From: Paragordius varius
Lineage: Eukaryota > Nematomorpha
DNA length: 64,000 bases
Direction: 5' to 3'
NCBI GenBank assembly: GCA_964247055.1
Contig: OZ176055.1
Span: 6,510,001 to 6,574,000 of the forward strand
Below are positions 47,838 through 57,891 of the stretch, piece by piece. Both the position numbers and the translations under genes were made by a program. Under the pieces are notes generated by a model, which was not told where the DNA came from, did not search any database, and saw only the letters and a program-made list of their open reading frames with translations. Numbering within the stretch: the first letter of the stretch is position 1; each line of letters begins with the position of its first letter.

Positions 47838-47965
47838 TAACACTTGGATATACACACATTCATTTCAGTCCTCCGATTCAAATTGGGATTTTCAGACCTC
47901 AGTCTTGTTTAAAATTATATATTTCAATATGGAATAAATTGGAACCAGGTCAAAGGTTTGCGTTT
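47838..47965 (-). mobile_element. Old TTAA-type MITE terminus beside the TELO2-like start
   Basis: TTAACACTTGGATATACACA followed by CCGATTCAAATTGGG and CTTGTTTAAAATTATAT aligns with the right terminus of the MITE family (reverse complement of 2531-2400). It is more diverged than the copies at 1959 and 38571. Its outer edge lies 46 bp upstream of the ATG of the TELO2-like frame. Confidence 0.6.
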
Positions 47966-48234
47966 AGATAGCATTAAAACACCGAAAAATGAAAAAAATA
48001 TACTCAAAAATACTTAATATTATTTATTTAGACGTAAAACCTGAAGGTAAAGATTAGGTGTGTGCATTCGTTAAATAGCAAAAAATGCAAAACAACCACT
48101 TTTTCTTGATTTAAAAAAATAGCCATAATTTTGGTAAAATTAAAAAACACGATATTTTGCAAAAATGTTGCAAAATGAAAGTGTTGAATGAAAGTATTTT
48201 TAAAACTCAATTTAATTTAGATATTTTGGGTTGG

Positions 48235-48680
48235 ATGATATAAAAGTCGCACTTGACTTGTAAGCCAAGCGTGGCAAGTTGAGCAAGTTTACTTAAGGCA
48301 GCAAGTGTACACTTGAAGATCGGTGATAAAAAAACACTTAAGTCTTTTGCTTATGAATGTAACATTTTTTGCCACCCAATTCGAATTTTACAGAAATTAT
48401 TTTGATCATTTTCAGCCAAAATTTATGAAATAATGCACAAAAAGATAAACAATTAATACAATATGCATTCATTGACGGTTCTTAAACTCATTGGTACGTA
48501 TCTATTTATTTTTATAGAATTTTCTAAATATTGAGCCTGGTAATAATTTTTAGTTTGATGAAACCATTCTTATAACACTTTCCATTTCTTTATCACACTG
48601 GAGTCCATTTGCAAACATAATGGGAAGATGTTTATACAATATAACATAATTTATTTTAATTGATTATAAACATTACATTC
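48235..48680 (-). repeat. Dispersed repeat R1, copy 2
   Basis: Inverted relative of 930-1350 (shared blocks CACTTAAGTCTTTTGCTTAT, AAAGATAAACAATTAATACA and TTTGCAAACATAATGGGAAG). No ends or genes recognised. Confidence 0.55.
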
Positions 48681-48782
48681 TAAATAAATTTATGATGAAA
48701 TAATTTTTTTACATTGGTTAATAGTGAAGTAACCTTTTGCTTTTAATAAATGAAGATTTAAAATTTTACTAGATTAATATTT

Positions 48783-49600
48783 CTAGCGTAAATCCTTCGT
48801 ACTTTGGGGGGGGGGGGGGGCTATTTGAAATAAGGGACAATAAAATAATAAACATATGTGGATTATTTCGAAACATTATTTAAATATGATTTTATAGGAA
48901 TTTTAAAACGGTGCATTAATATTAATATATTGTTTACCTGGGGGAAAAATAAATTAAAATTATTTTTGTGGACTTTGTTTTTTGAAAAAAGTGGCGTTTT
49001 ACGGGGGAGCGGGTAAAAAGAGGGCCTAAATCAAAAAAGCGAGACGACTACGGGCGCAATCGAAAATTAAACAAAAATTATATTTGAAAATTTAATGGTC
49101 AACACGTTCTCCGGAAAATTGTCTCAAAGTCACGATTGTGGACTTCTGTTTTCAAAAAAAAAACCGTTTTCTACACGGGGTGGGCCCGAACTGGGGGCCT
49201 ATTTCAAAAAAAGGGCGAACTATTGTCGGGGCATTCATTAATGATCATATTTTTTCGAAGTTTGGATTTGAATTGGTCTACCGGTTTTCCGGTACCAGAT
49301 CACAAAGTTACATGAGCAATCAGTTTTTAGCGGGTAGCTCCTTACCCAGCAACTATCATCTAAGAAACGCTTGACTAAAATTTTTGCCTTTTAACAGGGA
49401 ATACGTGGAATCCATATTGAATTTTTACGATACCTAGGGCGAAAAAAAAAATTATTTTTGTGAACTTTGTTTTTTAAAAAAAATGGCATTTTATGGGGGG
49501 AGCGGGTAAAAAGAGGGCCTAAATCAAAAAAGCGAGACGACTATGTTCGGTGCAATCAAAAATAAGTAAACGAAAATCATATTTTATGGGCGTATTTTGC
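48783..49600 (+). mobile_element. Helitron-like repeat, copy B
   Basis: Starts CTAGCGTAAATC like copies A and C, with a shortened hairpin end and a G-run of about 15 at 48806-48820. It holds one full and one partial internal unit (marker GGGGGAGCGGGTAAAAAG near 49005 and again near 49497), a spacing of about 490 bp. The hairpin CTACCGGTTTTCCGGTACC is intact near 49278. No protein is encoded. Confidence 0.4.
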
Positions 49601-49720
49601 ATATGGATTTCCAAATTTTTCGCGGGCCGCACAAAGATAGTCGGGAGGCCGCGTTGGTCGACCAAATGATAAATATTATAAAATTAGGGTAAAATTTATG
49701 TTTATCTAATATGAAGTGTT
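49590..49720. mobile_element. hAT-type terminal fragment
   Basis: CCAAATTTTTCGCGGGCCGC followed by ACAAAGATAG...GGAGGCCGCG closely resembles the right half of the element at 61021-61316 (TGCGGGCCGCACATAAAGTC, TTGGAGGCCATG). The other end is not recognisable. Confidence 0.45.
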
Positions 49721-50021
49721 AAATGACATTGAGATAAAAGTGGTATATTTTTATAAATTAATTATTTCATCCGTAACTATAGATTTTTTAAGTTAGCCGC
49801 AGATAATGCGAATCATCAATAAAATAAAAAACATTATCTTAAAAACATCTCAAATTCCAAAAATACAACTTTTAAAGAATAAGTCATTAATGATTGTGTA
49901 TGGAATATAATTGGAAAAACTGTCATTCAAATTGTGTTTTTATAAAAAATAATATCCTAATATTACGCTGATAATGGTTAAAAGTTAGTTTTATATCATG
50001 TTTTGATATTTATCAAAAATA

Positions 50022-50178
50022 AAACCGTTTTTATTGACTGGGAAAACGTTTTTATTGATTGGGAAAACGTTTTTATTGATTGGGAAACGTTTCGATTGAC
50101 TGGGAAAATGTTTCGATTGACTGGGAAAACGTTTCGATTGATGGGGAAAATGTTTCGATTGACTGGGAAAACGTTTAG
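50022..50178 (+). repeat. Minisatellite, 21-22-bp unit, about 7 copies
   Basis: The unit is close to AAAACGTTTCGATTGACTGGG, with an AT-richer variant in the first three copies (TTTTTATTGATT). On the minus strand it reads open as a peptide repeat like SQSKRFP, but the frame is not maintained through all units and no exon signals flank it, so it is taken as a plain minisatellite. Confidence 0.85.
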
Positions 50179-50240
50179 TTAAAATAAGCAATAGCTTTAA
50201 TTAAATTATATATTATCAAGATTAAATTATTATTATTATA

Positions 50241-50583
50241 ATGTTGCCTAAACTTAGCGGTTTCGAAAAAAAAGAAAATTATATCGCACAAAAATTAAGA
50301 GAAAGGTTTGGTAATAAAATTTTCATAATATTAATTGTCACGATACCAATTCCACTTTCCCAACACCGGCGGCCCAATATTTTCAGATAATTATAATCCG
50401 ACAACAACACCTTTAGATACTAATAATTTAACATCAATTTTGCCCAACAATAGGGCCGCAATAATTTTAGATAATAATAATTCAACAACATCTCTCCCTA
50501 ACAAATGCGCCTCGATATTTTTCGACAATACCCATACATTAGAGGACTTTGATGATAATTATAATAATACGATAAAGAAATAA
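50241..50583 (+). CDS. Possible small Asn-rich protein, 2 exons, 88 residues
   Basis: ATG at 50241 (MLPKLSGFEKKENYIAQKLR) runs to a GTAATA donor at 50311; an acceptor TTTTCAG at 50386 joins in phase 1 to a frame ending TAA at 50583. The predicted 88-residue product is charged at its N-terminus and Asn/Thr-rich after that, with a doubled motif (LPNNRAAIILDNNNSTTS, then LPNKCASIFFDN). No family is recognised. Support is only the matching phase, the usable splice sites and the composition; it could be chance in AT-rich DNA. Confidence 0.3.
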
Positions 50584-51596
50584 ATGTTATATATATAATA
50601 TGCTATATTTATGTCTAGGGATGCGGTTTTCATGAAAATTTATATTTAACTTTTGTGACATTTTTTATGTTATTAGTACCTAAGGATGGCCACTCTTTTT
50701 CGGACGCAAGCCATTTTCCCTTAAAAAAATTTTAGTCGGGCCACGCATCCGAATGCAGTTTACATCCCTTACATTTAATTAAGTCGACTTTTCGCGGCAG
50801 AAATTAATTTATTTTTTAACTGATACATTCAGGCCATTATTTTCAAAGGGAGGGATTGAATGTGCATGATTTTTTAGCGCGTTTTTATTTATGATGTGCA
50901 ACATTTCGTCCCCCTCACGGTTAAAATTTAGTATTTTTTAAAATGCAAGGAGTTGAGTGGATGGGGCGCCCTCACTGAGTGATGCACTCGGCCCCAGAAA
51001 TGCAAGCTACCCTCTGGTCATATCTCAAGGCTTATGCGAGGAGGGATTTGGTTGCATTTAAGACCTCACTTTCTAATATGAGTGGTTCATATATGGGTAA
51101 TGAAAGATTGCATAACGTTCAGGTCACTATAGATATCTGTAATATGTATTGTCTTTTTCAGTAATTTCTATCCCAATGGAATCATGTATTGGGCCATAAA
51201 TATATTTTCTAATTGCAATAGTATGTTTGACTGAAATAAAAATTGATTATACTTTAATATTTTTATTTTCAATCTCATGCGTTTATATCAATTTTTGGTT
51301 GTTTATAACTCTTCATTTAATTTATCTAAACCTCCTTTGATTAGGAATATTTTTGTTCGGTTTATTTATGCAATAAGGGCATCTATGAAAAGTTAGTCAC
51401 TTTTTTCTTTGGTTTCTAAATTAGATATTTATGCGAAATAGTGTCAATTTTTGTTTTTAGGTAATTTCAGCAATCATTAATATTCATTTACACATATTAC
51501 TGATGTAAAGCGGTTACTTAGTTCAATTGAAAAAGGTTCAGGCATTTTGGAATTTTCATAGTTATTATTGATGTATATTTTTGTTGTTGTTAATTT

Positions 51597-52292
51597 TTAG
51601 TTTAATTTTGGTATGCAGGAGGTTATGATCCGAGCCGCGATCAACACTGGGGATGTTTTGACATTTGTGAACAAATTTTTCCATATTTTGATCAAAAATA
51701 TAATCAATTTGATTTCCTGTCTTTTAATCTGAGCTAATCCAGGTATATGTATTTTTGTTTGACATAAATAAATTGTTGTTGATACCAAAATTTATCATAA
51801 TTTCTCCGTTGGCGTTAAGCTCGCTCAATCTTTAACACTGCAAACCCTTGTTATTGAGGAAATCCCAAAATAATCAGAAAGTATTTTTCTGACTTAGGAT
51901 GTTAATAATTGTAGATAGGTAAATTTTAAAGTAGCTTCGTCTATGTACTTGTGGGGGCGTAAGCTTGGATGATAGTGAAATCGATTGGTTTTGTAGGGAT
52001 GCGGATTGATATGATATGATCGTCCGGTTTACATAAATCCGCGTTATTTGCTTTCTTGTGAATTAACAAATCTACGCCCTGAATGGTAAAGAACAAAATC
52101 ATTATATTCATAATTACCGTGATCCTTCCAATGGGTATCGCTAAGTCCTAGTATTGAGATGTTCCTAATTATCATAGAAATTGTTAAAAGATTGAGCTTT
52201 TTATTATTTAAACCACGGACATATAGCGTAGCTATATTGGTATAATTAGTTTTGCTAGATTTAGTAGGCTGTTTCATGGAATAATATTGCAA
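51597..52292 (-). pseudogene. LINE endonuclease (APE-type) remnant
   Basis: On the minus strand 52292-52044 encodes NIATLYVRGLNNKKLNLLTI and ISILGLSDTHWKDH, the N-terminal signature of APE-type LINE endonucleases (T-x-N-V-R-GL..., ILGL-(S/Q)-(E/D)-TH). At about 51780-51600 another frame gives TYTWISSD, then GNQIDYIFDQNME and RGSDHNLLHTKIK, the TW-x-S-P-D...NQIDYI...GSDH signature. A stop and frame changes lie between them. No reverse transcriptase was found adjoining. Confidence 0.7.
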
Positions 52293-52299
52293 GGTTAAT

Positions 52300-53090
52300 C
52301 AATGGGATTTATGAAAAGCAGGAGATTTATGGATTAAAGAGGCTGTGATGTGGTTAAATATTTAGGAATATTCAAATTTAGTAATGGATGTTATATCATT
52401 TATTTAAATATATGGTGATTAGAGAGCTAATCAGCTATTCAGCCCATATAATTTTTAACGAGTTTAGACCGGACTCAGAACCACATACCGGCACTCGGTT
52501 ACGATTCTAATTGTCCTGGAATCAGCACGGTTGTTCCGGCATCATGTCCAAAATTTTAAATTATAATATCTATTTAAATTTGATTATATTGTAACATATT
52601 TTCTGGCTTATCAAAATGAAATGGCCATAAAAATTTTAAAATTAATTGTATATATTATTTTTCGAAATAATTGATCATATGATAACATTTCTTCTCGTAT
52701 TCCATTGAAATAGAATTACCATGTTCCTAATTGGTATCGAATGCTAGGGGTCATGTTAGGCGAAGATATTGGTAAAACTAAAAAAGTCCTTTGCGCTTAG
52801 TTTTGCAAAGGTGGCCGAGACCTATGATCTTTAGTGCCAGGTAATTTAGAAAAGATTTTTTTTTACCTTTAATAATTGAAGAAAGTCTTTAATTCAGATT
52901 GTAGCTGCTTAACACTTTACTATTAATATACCCAACAAAATAAATAATAAGCTTTTTCAGAAATTAAAAGATTTTAAAAACAAATAATCTCATATTATAA
53001 ACACCTTCATAAAATATAGTTTATTTACGTACAACCCACTCAGATAAATTAATTTCTATTCACATTGCCCGAAATCAAGGGTATAATATA
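52300..53090. other. Intergenic stretch, nothing assigned
   Basis: No gene, terminal repeat or known element recognised. A slightly GC-richer patch at about 52465-52550 (GACCGGACTCAGAACCAC) has the look of an old transposon end but was not matched to anything. Confidence 0.4.
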
Positions 53091-53159
53091 ATATAAATTG
53101 TCAAAAGTAGCTCAAATTTATTTTCTTTTTTTTGTACTTTTTAATATTTATAAGTTTGA

Positions 53160-53610
53160 ACTGGAAAACAGTCGATGTAGTGGCAGTTTCTATCGGCTGA
53201 GTAGGATGTATCTTTTTGATTAAATTATTGTCGGGTTCATCCTTTTTATTTTGAAAAAAAAACGAAATGGATTGAATTTTTAAAATATTGTTATCATTTT
53301 TGGCATTTACAACTTTCAACTGTGAAGCAGTCGATAGAGTGACGGTCTCTATCGACTGAGAGGTGAATAAATTATCTTTTGTAACAGGATTAGTGTCAGG
53401 TTCATTTTTTTATTGTGAAAAAAATCAAACGGATTAAATCTTTTTATATAGCTACCGTGTTGTTTTATGCTATTCATTTTTTTAAACAGAGAATAGATAC
53501 CGCCACTCTATCGATTGAGAGGTTGATGAATTATCTTTTATCCCCGAATTATTATAAGGTTCATCCTTTTTATTGTGAAAAAAAACTAATGGATTGAATT
53601 TTTTCATCAA
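53160..53610. repeat. Three tandem copies of a 150-165-bp unit with an inverted repeat
   Basis: Each unit has an inverted repeat followed by a CAGG/CGGGTTCATCCTTTTTATT(G)TGAAAAAAAA block. In the middle copy (53329-53361) the arms CAGTCGATAGAG and CTCTATCGACTG are perfect 12-bp complements around TGACGGT; the outer copies are imperfect. On the minus strand the blocks read as related peptides (FFFQNKKDEPDNN, FFHNKKDEPYNN) but the middle copy is out of frame. It ends about 210 bp before the ZNHIT2 start. Confidence 0.7.
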
Positions 53611-53695
53611 AACCACCATGATACTCTTAAACAATATTATATCAGAATATATGTGTTTCTGGTTCATTTTGTACCTTTCCGATTTAATACAAATA

Positions 53696-53703
<8 letters not shown>

Positions 53704-53739
<36 letters not shown>
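53704..53739 (+). repeat. (TA)n microsatellite upstream of ZNHIT2
   Basis: About 18 TA units roughly 80 bp before the ZNHIT2 start codon. Confidence 0.95.
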
Positions 53740-53744
<5 letters not shown>

Positions 53745-53820
53745 AAGATTATTACCTAAACCATATTTTACAAGGCACATACTTGATCTTTATTTGTTAG
53801 GTTTACATTTAAATTTGGAC

Positions 53821-56800
53821 ATGGATTTTTTGGACAAATGTTTTTTTTGTAATTCGAATTACAAATATACTTGCCCAAGCTGCAAAGCCAATTATTGTAG
53901 TTTGGCATGTTTTAAATCTCCTGAACATGGAAATTGTTCTGAAACATTTTATAAAGCTTGTGTAATGAAGGAGATGAATCTAAATCCTGACGAGTATAAT
54001 TATGCTTTTTATATTAGTTCAAATGATAATAAAGTTGCTTTTGACTATTTAAAATCGTGTAAAAATGAGTTAAAAGCTGAAACTACTTATAATTCCGACT
54101 TTAGTGAAGAACTCCAAGCTGAAATTGGTGAAGGTTTTATATCATATTTTAATTTTAGATAATGACGAAGACGATTTACATTATAGGATGAAGAATGTAA
54201 ATTTAGGTAGTCATTTAAATTTATTTGAGATAATTTCGAGGAAGTTTGGAATAATTTGACAGAGGATGAGCGTGCCATGTTTGAAAAAAGTTTAAAAAGT
54301 GTGGACAAAAATTGGATTTCTGAAATCATCCCTCTTTGGACCCCGTGGTGGACCAAATTAGTTAAATAATTTTTATTATATTTTATCTAATAAACCACCT
54401 ATATGGATTTTAAATATACTCCCTAAAAAATTTTCAATAATATTGATAGTTTTTTTAAATTATCACTCTTTAAATTAATATATATGAGAATTTCAATCAT
54501 ATATCAATATTTTACAGATATCGCAAAAAGTCCTTTTGGATTCCCAATCAACACAAACACTAATCAAGGATTATGGGATACCGCCAATTTTATCCCTTTC
54601 TCGTTTGCCCGATATATCCAATATTAAAGTTGAGATTTTTAAATTATTTTAGACATCTCCAAATTTAATATATAATGTGATCAATACATGCCTGGCCTAT
54701 GCTTATGTTACACGACTGTTTAATGGAGATTATATGGAATATGCTTTACAAACACTAGAGGTTTGTTAATTAAATATATTTTTAATTTTTTTATCTTAAC
54801 ATATAAAAATTATATTGTTATGTACAAATCAAACAATGGATGGTTAATACTATTTCTTTGAAAATATTCACCATTTTACTAAATAAGCTTTTCTGATATG
54901 GAATTATAATTGGTTTGGGTAATTATAGTCGTTATAAATCTTTTTTGGTACTTAAGCCGTATATCACATTGTCAATAAAAGCTCTTACACTATATTTTGA
55001 AATATTCAATTTATATTATTAGATATCTATGAAATTAAATATATGAATTTTTTGTCTTGATGTACAAATATTTATTGTATATTAAATTGGATATTTTGAC
55101 ATTTTGGTATTTTCTTCTTGTTGGATCTACGATAAAATGTTGAAAAATTGATCTTCATATCTCAAACAATTAAATACATGCATGGATTTATTACCAATTT
55201 TTTGAAATTTATGAGTGCTGCTTGTAACACTGCCCTTTATTTCTCGGTTAACTGTTGGTATTATTAGGAATGCTATTTAATTTTTTATTATAAGTGGTCT
55301 CCCTGTACTGTTAATCGAATAGACGACGGTATTAACAAAAACTATTTTTTTTCCAAGCCTCTACCATTTTACATGGATTGTTATTCATTTTGATTTTCAT
55401 TTTTTTTATAATAAAAAAAGTTTTTTTATAGATTATGAATGAACTTTGTTCGTTTATGAGGGAGGAGTCATTTACATATACATCAGTTTCACAAGCCATG
55501 TATGGTACTTTGATGAAATTGTTGGAGGTAAAATTGTGTACATATTATGATATGTTATGTTAAAATTCGATTAGGTTTTTTAATTTAAGTCATATGATAA
55601 TATAATTTTTTTTTCGATTAATTTGTTGTTAAAAAGAGTTAAAATAACTTGGTTTATATATTGTTGTTTTTACGCGTAAAACTTATGTCGTTAAATTTTG
55701 CATGACTATAATAATCAAAAAAATAATAGTTACTTAAAAAATTTTAACGTTTCTTTTATATTCTAATATATGAAGATTTGAGATAAATTTTGGATGTTCC
55801 ATCTAAATAAATAAATTAATGAATCTGCCTAATATTCTAGATTGAATATCATTCAAAAATAATTCCAATTTACATTTTATTAGGTTGAGGAACGAGATAA
55901 TAGTATAAAAGAAACTTTCAGATCACAAGACAAGAAAACTTGTCCATTAACATCATCATCCAAAGTTATTGAGGTAAATGAAAAAGTTGTTCAAAATCAA
56001 TTTTTATTGTCAAATTCTGTATCTTGCATAAAAAATGATGACAATAAAACTCCCTGTCTAGACTCACATTTTATTCGTAATTTTACGGATACATTAATAC
56101 CAGACCTGATTGCGTTGCTAGAAGGCCCGAGCGATGTACCATATCCCCGTACAAAAAACATTGTTTCCAGTAAAATTTTATTGATTGATTAGTTTAAATC
56201 GTATATTTATATAGAAGTTTTTAATTAAACGTTTTCGGTGAAAAATTGTAAGTCACATTTCGAAATTTTAAGTCGTTTTACTTTTTTGAATAGCTATTAA
56301 GTCTTGACTATCTTTACGCGGCGTTTTTTGTGATTGTAAGAACTTCACTTAGTAATTTATACTAAAGGGTTAAATTATAGAGCAGTTTTTGCTACTTGGG
56401 AGATATGATATCAGCCGGTGGCGGAATAGAACACGCAACTTAACATCGCATATCACAAATGTGGAAAAAATACCATTCGTTAAATTAATAATAATTAATA
56501 AATTCGTCAAACTACAAACTAAATGTGCCATATACACTACAGCCATCCGTCCCGTCCTCACATATAGATCCGAATCCTTGCCGATGTCAAAAACAAATGA
56601 ATCCAAACTCATAAACGCTGAATCCAAATTATTGAAAACAATATTATTCGCACACAATCCTTCTAAATTCAATTATACCGAATCCATAAACCCGTACCAT
56701 ATACTCAATCTCAACCCCATCAACAACGTCGAAAAATCCGGTTACAATGGGCTGGACATGTTGAAAGACGGCAAGATACTCTCACATTCTTAAAGCTATG

Positions 56801-57707
56801 AAAAATTACTCGGTTGAACTACCAGTGAAATCCGGCCGACCCCATACCACATGGCTCAATCAACACAATAACTAAAGACCTCGAATCGCTTAATTTAAAT
56901 TTAGAATTAGCCAAATCAAGAGAAGAGTGGAAAAAACGGGTGTACCGTCATTAAATGGCGAATCCCCATACAAATGAATGATGAATGAATGATGATTTAA
57001 TTAAAATTAACCAAAAACAGATCCAATACTGCTATTGTTATGTTTTTGGATTTCATTTTTATTATTGCCGAAAACAAAAGATTAAATATTAGATTTTTTT
57101 TAAATCATTTTACCTTGAACTAAATTAAATTAGTCATCTCTAAAAATATTAAAATATAGATAAGTCTGTGCGCTTGACATTTTCCAATATTTTTATTAGT
57201 TTAAAAATCACAATATCAAAATAGTATAATTCTAATTTAATACATATTATAAATATACTTTAACATTATTCTTATTTTAGATAAACCATCAATTCATAGG
57301 CCCATATATATTCAGGCCCTTTTTTCTGAATTGATAATGGTATATAAAAAGGCGCGCCATTCATTAGACTCCAACGAAGCTGAAAATAATGGTAAAAAAA
57401 TGATCAATGTTTTAGATAAATTTGTTGAATTTAACAAGGAAGAAATTAACATATTTACAACACCTCGTAGTAAACAATCACCATCGTCCCTTGCAATCAA
57501 AAAGGATATTAAAAAATTAGAATTTTATTTATCATACGTAACAAAGTATGATTCATATCATGGTAAAATCTCAACGCTTGTTAAAGAAATCCACACCGTT
57601 AGAAGTATTATAATATTTATAATTTAGATTCACTGTCTCAAAAATCGAATGATCATGAAGTTCTCCAATCCCTGATACAAAATAATTTATATTTATTAAA
57701 ACCTTAA
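53821..57707 (+). CDS. ZNHIT2: Zinc finger HIT domain protein ZNHIT2, 9 exons
   Basis: ZNHIT2 works with the R2TP co-chaperone in assembling ribonucleoproteins (U5 snRNP, box C/D-type factors). Exons: 53821-54133, 54159-54196, 54241-54360, 54518-54628, 54653-54760, 55432-55527, 55884-56169, 57281-57604, 57628-57707; all phases agree and the total is 491 residues (human 403). The N-terminus is a zf-HIT finger: C-x2-C (FLDKCFFCN), YTCPSCKANYCSLACF, then HGNCSETFYK. Further on come WNNLTEDERAMFEKSLK and IIPLWTPWWTKL, matching human LWERLAPGEKAAFERLL and LLPPWRPWWW, and PPILSLSRLPDIS with a helical C-terminal half. Start: the first ATG in frame, directly before the finger, 20 nt after a TTTGTTAG that could be an acceptor. 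Introns 1, 4 and 8 are 25, 24 and 23 nt. Intron 7 (56170-57280) contains a LINE fragment. Confidence 0.9.
54134..54158 (+). other. 25-nt mini-intron 1 of ZNHIT2
   Basis: GT...TTTTAG, phase 1. Retention gives a stop after a few codons; removal yields the acidic linker DNDEDDLHYRM. Confidence 0.78.
54629..54652 (+). other. 24-nt mini-intron 4 of ZNHIT2
   Basis: GT...TTTTAG, phase 0, with in-frame TAA and TAG-type stops. It joins LSRLPDISNIK to TSPNLIYNVINTCLAYAYV, matching human LSRGPVSPLVRFQLPNVLFAYAH across the junction. Confidence 0.85.
56389..57000 (+). pseudogene. LINE 3' fragment in ZNHIT2 intron 7
   Basis: Reads KCAIYTTAIRPVLTYRSESL followed by ESKLINAESKLLKTI, the typical end of a non-LTR reverse transcriptase (K-x-x-IY-x-x-IRP-x-LTYG-x-E...). 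Then, after a frame shift, GRPHTTW-like and EEWKKRVYRH-like segments near 56830-56955, and a tail of imperfect TGAATGA repeats to about 57000. It is 5'-truncated, in the same orientation as the gene. The clade was not fixed; it could belong to the same family as the endonuclease remnant at 51.6-52.3 kb. Confidence 0.75.
57605..57627 (+). other. 23-nt mini-intron 8 of ZNHIT2
   Basis: GT...ATTTAG, phase 1. Joins the penultimate exon to an 80-nt last exon ending SLIQNNLYLLKP and TAA. Confidence 0.7.
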
Positions 57708-57763
57708 TAAATGTCATATGTTTACATTATGTTATCTGTTTCCATATGTTAAAATTAATTTAA

Positions 57764-57891
57764 ATGCTGGAAACAGAGGGGGATACTGCATTACCTGATA
57801 TTAGCGATTTATCTCAAGATGAACAAAATATTATTAAAACTGTTATTCAAAGGCAAAAAATAGAGGAATTAAAGGAATTCAGATATCGAAA
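57764..57891 (+). CDS. First exon of a RIM/Rab-effector-like gene (partial)
   Basis: ATG at 57764 opens LPDISDLSQDEQNIIKTVIQ and RQKIEELKEFRYRK, strongly like the start of the Rab-binding region of RIM proteins (PDLSHLTEEERNIIMAVMDRQ...E) and related FYVE_2-type Rab effectors. RIM is an active-zone scaffold binding Rab3. A GTTATT donor at 57892 (phase 2) would end the exon; otherwise the frame stops at 57903. The expected zinc-finger exon was not found before the window end, so the gene either has a very long first intron or this is an isolated remnant. It starts 56 nt after the ZNHIT2 stop; that gap contains no AG. Confidence 0.45.

Noticed and set aside
50022-50178. A CRISPR array
   Set aside because: The units are contiguous with no unique spacers, and the genome is eukaryotic.
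49991-50191. A 66-residue minus-strand frame of repeated FPSQSK/FPINK motifs
   Set aside because: It is a translation of the minisatellite; unit lengths vary and no splice or start signals support a gene.
50979-51164. A GC-richer 61-residue frame (SYLKAYARRDLVAFK)
   Set aside because: It begins at a non-ATG codon, has no recognised relative and no clear splice sites; it may be part of an old transposon.
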